The translations under genes were made by a program, and so were the position numbers. A DNA stretch of 64,000 nt from Pichia kudriavzevii (taxonomy: Eukaryota > Ascomycota > Pichiomycetes > Pichiales > Pichiaceae), in contig NC_042509.1 in NCBI RefSeq assembly GCF_003054445.1, positions 372,001 through 436,000 on the forward strand, written 5' to 3'. Shown here piece by piece: positions 53,455-63,341 of this stretch (position 1 is its first letter; each line of letters starts with the position of its first letter). Below the pieces are notes generated by a model. It was not told where the DNA came from. It saw nothing but the letters and a program-made list of their open reading frames with translations, and searched no databases.

Positions 53455-54366
53455 ATGAAGCTAGCTTTGAGACTTGATGATGTGGGCAATTTCAGACGAA
53501 TATTAGGGTTCATTGTCTCTGTGCGAAAACACTGCTATTTTAAGTTTGGACAAGAAGAACTAACGATACTTTCGTTGGATTCCGATGGGCCACTCATATC
53601 GTCTACATTGACCAAGGCAAACTTCACTAGGTATGATGTTGTTTCGAAGAGTGACGTTATTATGCTTGAGCTAAATATTGAACCATTTTATCAGGTTTTG
53701 AGGAACTATGAAAAGACACCCTCAACATCTGAATTAGTTGTCAAATTACAAAGGAAAGATGAGAACCCTAATGCCAATGGAAATGACAGCACTAACAAAA
53801 GAAGATCTGTTTTTCTTTCTTTATCCTACAACGAGGATATTACTGTGAGCACCGAGATTGTGCACAGCTTCACGATTCCGATCAACTTGGTACGAGGTCA
53901 GTTAGTTGAGCATTTAGTGATCCCTGAAATTACAAAATTACACCTGGTAGTTGACATCCCACATGATTTGGGGCTCTTGTTTTCCAGGATAGAGAGATAC
54001 AAGGCAACTGACAGTTTAAACATTGTACTCAATAAACTGGGAGAGATCAAAGTGGAGTTACAAGATGAAGCTAAAAGGATGAGCATCAAATGGAAAGGCT
54101 ATCTTACAACCTTTTCGCCCGACGATGTAGATTCACAAGCTACCGGAGTTAACAAGCAAGACAGAGATAATGGAGATTTGAATATGATCAAAGAAACTAC
54201 AGTAAAAGTCAGGTCCAAATGGTGGATCAACGCATCAAAGCTCATTGAGTTGGGTGATGCCTTGCAAATGTACATTCACGAGGGTGGGTGTATATTAGAT
54301 TGCAAGTTGGAACATGATCGCAGTGCTTCAATTATATACTGTATACCAGGGAAACTGTTAGAATAA
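53455..54366 (+). CDS. 9-1-1 checkpoint clamp subunit (Hus1/Mec3 type)
   Basis: A 303-residue protein of the Hus1-like sliding-clamp family, the subunit called Hus1 in most eukaryotes and Mec3 in S. cerevisiae. With Rad9/Ddc1 and Rad1/Rad17 it forms the ring loaded at DNA damage to activate the Mec1/ATR checkpoint. The start MKLALRLDDVGNFRRILGFI, the FKFGQEELTILSLDSDG segment and the C-terminal KWWINASKLIELGDAL fit the family's two-lobed clamp layout. The Asn-rich linker at about 103-120 is variable. The call rests on remembered family features; the symbol is left open between HUS1 and MEC3. It converges on SER1. Confidence 0.72.
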   Translation: MKLALRLDDVGNFRRILGFIVSVRKHCYFKFGQEELTILSLDSDGPLISSTLTKANFTRYDVVSKSDVIMLELNIEPFYQVLRNYEKTPSTSELVVKLQRKDENPNANGNDSTNKRRSVFLSLSYNEDITVSTEIVHSFTIPINLVRGQLVEHLVIPEITKLHLVVDIPHDLGLLFSRIERYKATDSLNIVLNKLGEIKVELQDEAKRMSIKWKGYLTTFSPDDVDSQATGVNKQDRDNGDLNMIKETTVKVRSKWWINASKLIELGDALQMYIHEGGCILDCKLEHDRSASIIYCIPGKLLE

Positions 54367-54434
54367 CATGTATCAATTAAAGGGTGACTAATGATCACTT
54401 TGATTATATTTTATAAAGCGTATTGACATGATCC

Positions 54435-55604
54435 TTATTGATGTTTCTGCGCAAAATTTTCAATGTATTCACATAACAATTGCGTCGATTTTAGGGTAAC
54501 AGCGTTATACAGAGAAGCTCTCATACCTCCAACAGATCTGTGTCCTTTTAAGCCTGAAAGTTTTTGCTTCTCAGCACCTTCTAGAAATTCGGAGTCCAAA
54601 CTACCATCTTTAATGGTAAATACAACATTCATTCGTGATCTTGCTGACTTCTCTACTGGTAAATTGTAAACATTTGGGTACTTATCTAAAACAGCGTATA
54701 CTGATTCTGCTTTTTTGATATTTTCCTCTTCTTGCTTTAACAGTCCACCCTTTGCAATCAAATGTTTCAAAACTAAATTGACAATATGAACAGTAAATGT
54801 TGGAATGGTGTTATAAGCGGAATCATTTTTCACAGCAGTCGGATAGTCAAAGGCAATTGGAACAACAGACAATCCCATGTCCTTAAGTGTGTCTGGAGTT
54901 GCTTGGTCCAAGAGAGACTTTTTGATAATGTAGATCGTGATACCGGCAATACCGACATTTTTTTGAGCTCCTGCAAAGATTAGGCCATACTTACTAACAT
55001 CGACAGGTTTTGATAGGAAATTGGAAGACATATCAGCAACAATTTCAACGCCTGGGAATTTTTCAAATGGAAATTGTCTAAATTCAACACCATTGACAGT
55101 TTCGTTATCACAGTAGTAAACGTAGGAAACATCTTCAAGATTTTCAGGAATATTCCATTTATCAGTTGGTGGAATGGTACCAAATTTACCATCAACTTCT
55201 TTGCTGTTGACTGCAACTTTTGGATGAACCCCCATTCTTTCTGCTTCTTCGTATGATTTCTTTGACCAGGTACCATCAATCACATAGTATGGAGTTCCAG
55301 GCTTACCTGTTTTCTTGACAAATGCAGCAGTTAAGTTGGCAGCAACTGATGAAAAACCAGTTGTACCACCACCTTGAAGGAAAAAAACTTCGTGAGTATC
55401 TGGGATATTCAATAGGCTTTTCAGTGATTCTTTAGTTTCGTCAATGATGCTGGCACCAGCTTTGGAACGATGTGAGATTTCACCTGCACCCAGACCGATA
55501 TTTTCGTAGTTTAACAAATCCTTAGCTGCTTGCTGGAGAACTGGGGTTGGTAATAGTGCAGGACCTGCACCAAAATAGTTTGGCTCTTCTCTTTCTAAGG
55601 ACAT
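54435..55604 (-). CDS. SER1: Phosphoserine aminotransferase
   Basis: A 389-residue class V PLP aminotransferase that converts 3-phosphohydroxypyruvate and glutamate to phosphoserine in serine synthesis. The PLP-binding lysine is about K215 in IFAGAQKNVGIAG. The N-terminus NYFGAGPALLPTPVLQQA and the block FFLQGGGTTGFSSVAANL are typical of SerC/Ser1. GLKGHRSVGGMRASLYNA near the end binds the substrate phosphate. Length matches S. cerevisiae Ser1 (395). An AGAGTCA motif at 55742-55748, one base from the Gcn4 consensus, lies about 140 bp upstream of the start. Confidence 0.96.
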   Translation of the reverse strand: MSLEREEPNYFGAGPALLPTPVLQQAAKDLLNYENIGLGAGEISHRSKAGASIIDETKESLKSLLNIPDTHEVFFLQGGGTTGFSSVAANLTAAFVKKTGKPGTPYYVIDGTWSKKSYEEAERMGVHPKVAVNSKEVDGKFGTIPPTDKWNIPENLEDVSYVYYCDNETVNGVEFRQFPFEKFPGVEIVADMSSNFLSKPVDVSKYGLIFAGAQKNVGIAGITIYIIKKSLLDQATPDTLKDMGLSVVPIAFDYPTAVKNDSAYNTIPTFTVHIVNLVLKHLIAKGGLLKQEEENIKKAESVYAVLDKYPNVYNLPVEKSARSRMNVVFTIKDGSLDSEFLEGAEKQKLSGLKGHRSVGGMRASLYNAVTLKSTQLLCEYIENFAQKHQ

Positions 55605-55935
55605 CTTCAGTTGTGATCCGGTTACAGAGTATTAAAGAAAAAAGAAACTTTCCGAATTGAACTTAGTTAGGAAAAAGTGTACCAGTTGCTTCGAAGGGCT
55701 TATAAGGAATGATCAATATTAAATATTATCTCAAAGTGAACAGAGTCAAACAAAAAAACAGAGAAAATCAGTCACCGAGTAGCGAGAGATTAAACAATAT
55801 GAGGGGCTCGTTAGGGGATTTGCTCGTGCACTTTTATATATACATGTAGGGAGAAATTCTATCTTACTCAAGGATATGTTTATAAATAAGTGTAAAGAGA
55901 AAAATGACAGGTTTAGACTGTAATATGATATAAAG
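55605..55935. promoter_or_regulatory. SER1 upstream region and SAC1 3' end
   Basis: A 331-bp interval between two minus-strand genes. It holds the near-Gcn4 motif described under SER1. Nothing else was recognised. Confidence 0.45.
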
Positions 55936-57786
55936 CTATTGCTTCTTGTGTTGTTCGTCAAACTTATTGTAGCTGGCCTCTTTTTCAAATAAGAAACCTT
56001 CAACACGTCCATTGTTATAAACTTCTTTCTTTCTCAAGAAATCTAGTTTCTTTAGTACTGGCCAATTGACAAACTGAATGCCATTCTTTAGAATAAACCA
56101 CAATGACAGTCCGGTAGAGAATGACATTACGCTAAGGAAAAAAATGTTTTTAGCATCAGTTAATGCACCCTTTGGATACACTAGGGTCGCAATTATAATG
56201 AAGATACTAACCATACATACGTAGGGAGCAGCTTGATATAACGGTGGCCTTGTGTCTTTAAATGGTGAGGAAACTATCTCGTAAGGTAAGGACTTACCAA
56301 GAAACAAATCGAACCCATCTTGCCTTGACCCATCAAAGTAATTATTCTTGATGTACCTTGTGATAGAATTGACCAAATCATTTAATGCACCTTTCTTTGT
56401 CCTCTTACCAGTTCTAGTATAGTCTGTTTTTAGGGCGCCTGTGCCTGAATATGCATTGGAGACATAATCTGCATTATCGGCCCATATATTTTGAAAGACA
56501 AGGTTGAATGCGGGGTCTAGATCTTTCCAATCAAGATATCCATCAATAATACACGCATCTATTAACTGCTGTTGTAAGTACCACCTGCCTAGCATCGATT
56601 GAACAACATTGGTCCTATCTAAGCAATCCATACAGTTAGTTCTAACAACATGAGATTGTGTTTTCTCAGCGACAAAATTTGAGTCAATTGTGTATTGTGA
56701 ATAATCATTTGGTGATAAACCAATTTGTGTCAAATGATCCAATAGTAACTTGACCCTGTCCCATCTCATTTTCCTACATTCATGGTGGAAATCAAAGTAG
56801 GTGTACTTAATATTCGAATCATTTAATGCAGTGACCGCATTCTCGTAAGATAATTTGACTGGCTTTTCATATCCCGATTGGTTGACTAAATTGACCAGAT
56901 AGTTGGTGCCGTACTTGGAGATACATTTATCAAAGTGTTTTCTAGCAGGCAAATAATCAGAAGGACCGATTAATAAATTTGGTTTGTATTTCAGATTGTT
57001 CATTTCTGCCCAATAAACAGGAACAGAACCTCTGATTTGCAAGTAAGTGTAAACTTGGGTTGTGTTGTCTAATTTATGGACAATTAAGAATTGTTCAGTT
57101 TCATTGAAGTTTGCAACATTACCATCTATATCAATACCTCTCCTGAAGTACCTGGTACCCGCTCTTGCTGTTGACCTTCTTGTGACCATACCAAAAGTAA
57201 CCGGTTTACCATTAATGGTGGTTCTGATGAATTCAGAGACACCATATATGACTGGTAAAATAAAATTGCTGACAAATGGATTGGAGTAGGAGGCTTTAAT
57301 CAACGATGAAGAAATGAAGTGGTTCCACATAAATTCTGGATTGAATCCTAAAGGCTCCTCAACTTTTTGATCACCAAAAGGTCTAGTCAGATCATAGGAA
57401 TACGAAAAATATAATGTTGCATTATTCAGATGCGATTTTAGGAGCTCAATATACTTCTGTTCATCTTCGTCTGGTTTAAATTTTGGATTCAAAGAGATGA
57501 TATCCGTGGACTGTACCTTATAAACTTTCTTATCATCATAGATAATTCCAGAATTGCTTGCCGTCTCCGCAATAACAATATATTGGTTCGAATGGAGTTG
57601 AATAGTACCTAGCAAACCAGCAATTGGCTGGAAACTTCTCTTGAAGGTTTGTTTTTCCAAGCTCACAGTGGATACCTCACCGGATGAAGAAATCAATAAC
57701 AGGGCTTGGGAAGGCTCTTGTCCAGCCAGTTCAAAGACATAGCCTTCTTCAGTTTCTGCATACCTAAGTGATGTAGATGCAACCAT
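55936..57786 (-). CDS. SAC1: Phosphoinositide phosphatase Sac1
   Basis: A 616-residue Sac-domain lipid phosphatase of the ER and Golgi membranes that dephosphorylates PI4P and other phosphoinositides. The catalytic CX5R motif is RTNCMDCLDRTNV (C385 to R391). The C-terminal part has two membrane segments (PYVCMVSIFIIIATLVY and NIFFLSVMSFSTGLSLWFIL), the usual anchor. The N-terminal Sac domain includes RYFRRGIDIDGNVANFNETEQ and RGSVPVYWAE. Length is close to S. cerevisiae Sac1 (623). The protein ends in KKQ, not a clear KKXX signal. The palindrome TTGGCGCCAA (57855-57864) lies about 70 bp upstream. Confidence 0.97.
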   Translation of the reverse strand: MVASTSLRYAETEEGYVFELAGQEPSQALLLISSSGEVSTVSLEKQTFKRSFQPIAGLLGTIQLHSNQYIVIAETASNSGIIYDDKKVYKVQSTDIISLNPKFKPDEDEQKYIELLKSHLNNATLYFSYSYDLTRPFGDQKVEEPLGFNPEFMWNHFISSSLIKASYSNPFVSNFILPVIYGVSEFIRTTINGKPVTFGMVTRRSTARAGTRYFRRGIDIDGNVANFNETEQFLIVHKLDNTTQVYTYLQIRGSVPVYWAEMNNLKYKPNLLIGPSDYLPARKHFDKCISKYGTNYLVNLVNQSGYEKPVKLSYENAVTALNDSNIKYTYFDFHHECRKMRWDRVKLLLDHLTQIGLSPNDYSQYTIDSNFVAEKTQSHVVRTNCMDCLDRTNVVQSMLGRWYLQQQLIDACIIDGYLDWKDLDPAFNLVFQNIWADNADYVSNAYSGTGALKTDYTRTGKRTKKGALNDLVNSITRYIKNNYFDGSRQDGFDLFLGKSLPYEIVSSPFKDTRPPLYQAAPYVCMVSIFIIIATLVYPKGALTDAKNIFFLSVMSFSTGLSLWFILKNGIQFVNWPVLKKLDFLRKKEVYNNGRVEGFLFEKEASYNKFDEQHKKQ

Positions 57787-58032
57787 TATTTGGAATGTGG
57801 TAAAAGGAGCCAGAGACAGAAAGGATCAAAGCATGCCAAACAGCACCAGAGACGTTGGCGCCAAATCAGTCAAAACACACGATCCGCACGTAAATAAACA
57901 AAAAAGAGTCTCGCTCATCCTGTTGCAGTATAAGTAATTTGAGGAATATTTTCAATATTTTAAAGCATCACTATTATAACCAGGTTATATATAAATCTAT
58001 ATATACTACAGGTAAAGTTTCAGTCAAGAAAA

Positions 58033-61000
58033 TCAGTAGTCAAGAATATCAAGAACAGGGAAGTCTTTGATTGTAGGGATTGGAATTTCATCAACGTAGT
58101 ATACCATGCCATTTTCATCAATTCTTTCTCTGTCACGCTTATCAACAGTGTAAATTTCCACAACATTCTCCTTTAATTGATTCAACAACGCAACATAATT
58201 ACTCTGGACAATATGTGCTTGTTGAATCATTTCCCTCCTTATCATTGCCTCTAACAGCTTGATCGTATCAGGCTTGGTGATTTCCAATCTATCAATCAAT
58301 CTTCCAACTGAGGAAATCAAATACTCCTCCTCATAAATGGTTCCTTTCTTACCACGAGCACGTTTACGCTCTTCTCTTCTCTTATTTTTAGCAGTTCGAC
58401 GGGATGCACCTGTTTTAGCGGTACCCGCTGTTTTACCTGTATACCTTGTGAAAAAGGATTCTTTGGTGGAAGTTTCGGAAGGTGCAATGGAAACATTGTC
58501 TGGGGTGTTTTCGTTTTCACCCATTTCACCATAGAAAGCAAATGGATCAGATTGTTTTTTCTCACGCAATTCACGTAACCTCTTTAGCTGAGACTCCAAC
58601 TGACCTTTACAATCTGCTAATAGCTCCACAATTGTACCAAAACCTTCATTGATTGAGGGGTCAACAATTTCAGAAATTAACTCAGGTTTACCCTCTTCTA
58701 AGCACAACTGTATAGCTGTAGAGTATTCATATTCTTTACCATACAATTCTAACGCTCGTTTCAAGTCACCCAAATATTTGTGGCTAATATAAGCAGCTGA
58801 TTTATAGTCATGAATAAGTGTTAATGAATCAACAAGAGTTGAGCAAGCTTCTTCATGTTTATAATTAAATTCAGGCTTTAGAGTGATCGAAATCGCCTCT
58901 CTCCAACGCTTAGCTGAAATGTAATTCTCCAATGCTTTCGGATAGTCCAACAATTTTTCATAGATTATAGCAGCCTGTGTATAATTTTGTTTGCTGTTCA
59001 GATAATCAGCAAAGTAACCTAGAACTACATTGAAATTTTCACTATCATTTTCATACAATGTTAGAGCATGCTTGTATAAATCATGATCGATAATAAAATC
59101 AATAATCTCATCTTTGATATCTTTGTTTTCCTCTCTTGGAATCTTGACCAATGAATCTAATGCTTTTTCATATTTTTTCAAATAATTATCAACCATAAAA
59201 CGCCTACGTAACTCAGTTTCTTCAAATAAGCTCTGTAGGAAAGGTAGATATTCTTTTGGATCCTTCTGAGATTGCTGTGCAACTATGAGGGCCAATGGAA
59301 TATTATAGATACCGAGAGCCTGTAGATATAACTTATTTACATCTAACAAGAAGCATAAATGTTGAACAGATTTTTCAATTTCTTGATCATTGGTGAATGT
59401 TGAGATGAGCTGCAAAGCCTCTTCCGTCCGTGGGGGTTTCTGTGAGGCATACGCAGTAATTATAGATTGTAAATATTTCTCCTTTAATGAACTTTTATTA
59501 ATCAAAACATTCAAAATAGCATCGCAAATATTTCTAACCTTCAAAGTACCTTGTTCCTTCTTGGATATTTTCAAATCTTTTATAGCATCAACGATACCAG
59601 CATTGCTAACATCATCATTAGTAAGTTTCGATTCCTTATATTTAGTTTGGCAAACGTCTTCTTCCAATAGGCATGATAAGAACAAATCGAGATATTCAAC
59701 TTTATCTAATTGGTGGATGAAATTCTCAATATTGCTGAAGAACAACTGAGGATCATAATCATGTAGTATATCAAGAGCAATTCTGTGAACTCTACAAGTC
59801 ATAAATGCGCTCTTATAATTAACATTTTTGATTGCTCTTCTGACATCATTTAAAACCATGATTCTTGGATAGATAGTCTCCAAATTACCCCTCGGAGCTT
59901 GTAAGATAACACTGGACTTAGAAGGAATCGAGTTGACTAAAGTTGAGCCTCTTTCGATATTTCTGATTCTTTCGTCATGTTCAAAAAATTCTTCCTTAAT
60001 CTCGTTATCGTCTAAAATATTGGGATTGTGTAAATGGAAAAACTTTAATTGATGTTGTGCTGTTGTATATAAGAGGAACCCGTCGGTAATTAACATTGAT
60101 GTAACACCTTGTGAAATTAATTTTGAGTCAATGTATAGTTTACCAGTATTCATCAATCCAATTGGTAACTTAATGAAATCTGGCGACTCAGGAGTGTTCA
60201 ACTCGCTTGGAACTTCAACTACTTGGAAATCATTTACAAGTTGAGGAAATTGACTTAACTTCTCAACACTGTTATCCGTATTGACAATGTAAATGGATGA
60301 ATCAATGGTTTCAAAAGCAGCGTAATCAAAACTCGAGTTGGATGATAGCTTAATAACCTTTAGATTATTCGGGGTTTCAATAATATCCTGGAATTCTACT
60401 TGCTCATCAATGATTTCTAAAACAAGTATTCTAGATAGGTTGTTCAGTAAATCGTCCATTAGAATATAAATCTTGTTCTCCTTGCCAACAATTTGGACTT
60501 GTCTTGGATATAACCCATCCTCAATGGGGAAGCTACTAATAAGTTCGTAATTCCAATTATCCTCATCACCTTTGAAAACATGGACATGTTTATTGGACAA
60601 TAAAGCAATATACATATTGTCCATTGATGAAGCAATACAATTAATATTCTCATCAATATCCAGCTCCCTAAATGACATTGGTGGTGGAACATTGGCCTTT
60701 GCAAACGGGGTAAGTAAACAAGTCTTACCATCAACAACCATATTTAAGCCTTGATCATAAGGCTGAATTGTATTACCATGAGTTAGAGCATATGATAAAT
60801 CTATAATTTCAAGAGTTTCCTTGGTACCAATCATTAATTTGAAAGGTTTCTCAGGGTGAAATTTAGTGAATTTGATCGGATCATTACTGTAAGTTTTAAT
60901 CTCTTGTTTACAGTACCAATGGTAGTTTTTCATATACCATAATTGAACACTATTGTATAGTTGTAATAATAAAATCTCTGAATTGGAAGACCAACCAATC

Positions 61001-61989
61001 TTGAAAATATTGTCATTTTTTGCGTTTAACCTTGAATCAAATTCGCCGTGTCTTAAGCCATTCTTTTCAAAGAAAATGACATCTAATACATGACCATTAA
61101 TTTCAGGTTCAAACCTTCTTTGCGTAGAGGCAATCAATGACCCTTGAGGTTTCCAAGATAACGTATGTTCTTGGCCATCAATTGGTTCAGAGCAAGAAAT
61201 CAATTCACCCTCTCTTGAATAGACTCTAATAACTCTCCTTTCTTTACCATTTACAATTTCAATGCATGTTATAGCAAAATATTGGCAATCGCCCCTCCAA
61301 GATATTTCATAATCATTTATATCAAAGCTTGATATTTTACCAGATTGAATTTCTTTGATGGTAGGATCGCATAGGATCGCATTATCCGAATCAATATTTA
61401 AACCGGCATTACGCAATAAGTTTCTTTGTCTTTCAATTTGTTTTGCACCACGTCCTTTGAACTGGGTTTCCTCCTTACCCCAGCCCAAAGAAACCTGGTT
61501 CTGAATATTCAAATCATTGGCGTCGATTTTCTTCTCCAAGACCAAATCTAAATTTCTTGAGAACAGTAGCAAATTATGCTCGTTTGTAACTAATGTTAGA
61601 ATCTCTTCATCATGGGACCATTTAGCAGATTTGATACCGCAATCTATGGTACCGACGATTTCAATAAAAGTTTGTTCGTAATCATTAGAAATGGAATCAT
61701 AGTTAGCAATCATCAAATCACCATTTGCGAAAACGCAGACAATAGAGTTTGAATCCTCAAAGTGAATGAAGTTTAGCAGTTTATCAGATTCGTTTATTGG
61801 TATACACGCAAGGATTTTTCTATCACCATTCTTCTGAAACTGTTGTATCTCAAGTGAGTTTTGAGACTTCAAGACGATTGTTAGTGAGTCTGAAATAAGA
61901 TCGAAACGTGCATCTTCTAGCGGTAAGTCAGGCACCGTATATGAATCCGCATGGATTCGAGACCTGTTCAGAACTGTGACGTTCTTCAT
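58033..61989 (-). CDS. IKI3: Elongator complex subunit 1
   Basis: A 1318-residue Elp1/Iki3, the scaffold of Elongator, which modifies wobble uridines of tRNAs (cm5U-type side chains). The first about 700 residues form WD40-type beta-propellers (for example VSLGWGKEETQFKGRGAKQ), followed by helical TPR-like repeats. A strongly basic patch RRTAKNKRREERKRARGKKG near the C-terminus corresponds to the tRNA-binding and nuclear-localisation region of yeast Elp1. The end PIPTIKDFPVLDILDY is well conserved. Length is near S. cerevisiae Iki3 (1349). The start ATG at 61989 is clear. SAC1 lies downstream on the same strand. Confidence 0.95.
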   Translation of the reverse strand: MKNVTVLNRSRIHADSYTVPDLPLEDARFDLISDSLTIVLKSQNSLEIQQFQKNGDRKILACIPINESDKLLNFIHFEDSNSIVCVFANGDLMIANYDSISNDYEQTFIEIVGTIDCGIKSAKWSHDEEILTLVTNEHNLLLFSRNLDLVLEKKIDANDLNIQNQVSLGWGKEETQFKGRGAKQIERQRNLLRNAGLNIDSDNAILCDPTIKEIQSGKISSFDINDYEISWRGDCQYFAITCIEIVNGKERRVIRVYSREGELISCSEPIDGQEHTLSWKPQGSLIASTQRRFEPEINGHVLDVIFFEKNGLRHGEFDSRLNAKNDNIFKIGWSSNSEILLLQLYNSVQLWYMKNYHWYCKQEIKTYSNDPIKFTKFHPEKPFKLMIGTKETLEIIDLSYALTHGNTIQPYDQGLNMVVDGKTCLLTPFAKANVPPPMSFRELDIDENINCIASSMDNMYIALLSNKHVHVFKGDEDNWNYELISSFPIEDGLYPRQVQIVGKENKIYILMDDLLNNLSRILVLEIIDEQVEFQDIIETPNNLKVIKLSSNSSFDYAAFETIDSSIYIVNTDNSVEKLSQFPQLVNDFQVVEVPSELNTPESPDFIKLPIGLMNTGKLYIDSKLISQGVTSMLITDGFLLYTTAQHQLKFFHLHNPNILDDNEIKEEFFEHDERIRNIERGSTLVNSIPSKSSVILQAPRGNLETIYPRIMVLNDVRRAIKNVNYKSAFMTCRVHRIALDILHDYDPQLFFSNIENFIHQLDKVEYLDLFLSCLLEEDVCQTKYKESKLTNDDVSNAGIVDAIKDLKISKKEQGTLKVRNICDAILNVLINKSSLKEKYLQSIITAYASQKPPRTEEALQLISTFTNDQEIEKSVQHLCFLLDVNKLYLQALGIYNIPLALIVAQQSQKDPKEYLPFLQSLFEETELRRRFMVDNYLKKYEKALDSLVKIPREENKDIKDEIIDFIIDHDLYKHALTLYENDSENFNVVLGYFADYLNSKQNYTQAAIIYEKLLDYPKALENYISAKRWREAISITLKPEFNYKHEEACSTLVDSLTLIHDYKSAAYISHKYLGDLKRALELYGKEYEYSTAIQLCLEEGKPELISEIVDPSINEGFGTIVELLADCKGQLESQLKRLRELREKKQSDPFAFYGEMGENENTPDNVSIAPSETSTKESFFTRYTGKTAGTAKTGASRRTAKNKRREERKRARGKKGTIYEEEYLISSVGRLIDRLEITKPDTIKLLEAMIRREMIQQAHIVQSNYVALLNQLKENVVEIYTVDKRDRERIDENGMVYYVDEIPIPTIKDFPVLDILDY

Positions 61990-62354
61990 TGTAGAGTGCT
62001 GACTTCTTAAAGTTTAAGTGGTCAATGTTAACCGATAGGTTATACATTCTACACTTTTGAAAAAAATATTATTTTTTCTTCTCTCCTTCATAGAACACGA
62101 TTTCACAATTTCACAATTTCACAATTTCGCAATTTCACAATTTCACAATTTCACAATTTCGCAATTTCGCAATTTCACAATTTCGCAATTTCGCATTTTT
62201 CTTCAATTGTCATGACGACAACGGCGGAAAAAAAAAATGCCAGATCACGTGACAAGACACAGTACACAAAGCGAACATAACACGTGATTGGATGTTGGTT
62301 CTATTGGTACTTATATTATTATATACAAGATAAAATAAACAGATTGAATTGGTT
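61990..62354. promoter_or_regulatory. IKI3 promoter with an octamer array and two E-boxes
   Basis: A 365-bp interval upstream of IKI3 and downstream of the mitoribosomal gene. CACGTG motifs lie within TCACGTGA at 62245-62252 and at 62281-62286; both match Cbf1 sites. An 8-bp array occupies 62101-62196. Confidence 0.5.
62101..62196. repeat. Tandem 8-bp repeat (TTTCACAA/TTTCGCAA)
   Basis: Twelve units of TTTC(A/G)CAA in tandem, the last ending CGCAT. The A/G position varies from unit to unit. Confidence 0.95.
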
Positions 62355-63341
62355 TTATTTAGAAGGCAGCCTATTTTCAACAATCTCCCAATCGATTGCA
62401 TTGATGACGTTGTTAACGTATTGTTTCTTACCAAAGACGCCATAGTCTCTCAACCAGAATGATGGGTTTGAACCTATTGCAAACAATGGAGTAATTTGGA
62501 ATTCATTAACGTTATTGAATTTAGCATCTTCAAGATTTGGAATAGAAGAATTAGTTTCTGATTCACCAGAGACACGCTTATCATGTTCTCTACCATTTGA
62601 AATTCTACGATTTGTAAAATTGAGAGGTATACCTGAATTGTAAGTATTTAAGATTGACAAGTGAGACAATTTATTGAAATCATTCGTTGAGGCATCAATA
62701 TGGTTATAAGTCAACCAAGTATAACCGTTACCTTTGATTGATGCAGCGGAATGGAACAACAATGTTTGGAACTCCTCTATTGAGCCAAATGACTTATTGA
62801 TCAATTTGACCAAATCAGAGTTGAGGGGGCTTGACTTGAACGATGGTTTGAAAGTGATGAGGGAGTCTGGTTTGGCCAAGGTTGGGATTGGGGAGGTTGA
62901 TGACTTTAATGACGAGAGGAAGTAGTACAAGTTATAGATCGAAGCTGTTGAGTCGAAGAGGTATGATTCGTTAGGATCGAATCTTTTTGCTATATCATAC
63001 AAGAGGTTCTTATATTGGTTGATGACTTTATTGGAGGTGTTTTCGTTCAGTGAGGAGTCGTTGAAACAATGGGAATAATCGTGATGAGACAAGGACTGGA
63101 AAATGTATTTGATATCTTCCAGTTTATGATTGAGCTGATCATACCAAATGTCGTTCAAAGTCGATTGGGAGAATATGCCGGGCAATCCTTTGTTCTGAGT
63201 ATTGAATTCATTCAACCTGTCGACCTGTGGTAGCTGGATCTTACCCAAAAGGATGTTGAAGTCTGACTCTGAGGAGACCGAGAGCTGTTGCCTCAAAGAG
63301 GATGAGGTCGAGATGAACCTGGTGAAACGTCTGGCGAGCAT
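62355..63341 (-). CDS. Mitochondrial small-subunit ribosomal protein, SOD-like (mS42/mS43)
   Basis: A 328-residue protein of the iron/manganese superoxide dismutase fold family as adapted in the fungal mitoribosome (Rsm26/mS42 and Mrp1/mS43, which form a pair). The N-terminus MLARRFTRFISTSSSLRQQ is a convincing matrix presequence. SOD-like segments include GLPGIFSQSTLNDIWYDQLNHKLED, SFGSIEEFQTLLFHSAASIKGNGYTWL and LRDYGVFGKKQYVNNVINAIDWEIVENRL. The usual metal-binding His and Asp set is not intact, which fits a structural role. Which of the two paralogues this is cannot be decided by eye. Confidence 0.75.
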   Translation of the reverse strand: MLARRFTRFISTSSSLRQQLSVSSESDFNILLGKIQLPQVDRLNEFNTQNKGLPGIFSQSTLNDIWYDQLNHKLEDIKYIFQSLSHHDYSHCFNDSSLNENTSNKVINQYKNLLYDIAKRFDPNESYLFDSTASIYNLYYFLSSLKSSTSPIPTLAKPDSLITFKPSFKSSPLNSDLVKLINKSFGSIEEFQTLLFHSAASIKGNGYTWLTYNHIDASTNDFNKLSHLSILNTYNSGIPLNFTNRRISNGREHDKRVSGESETNSSIPNLEDAKFNNVNEFQITPLFAIGSNPSFWLRDYGVFGKKQYVNNVINAIDWEIVENRLPSK

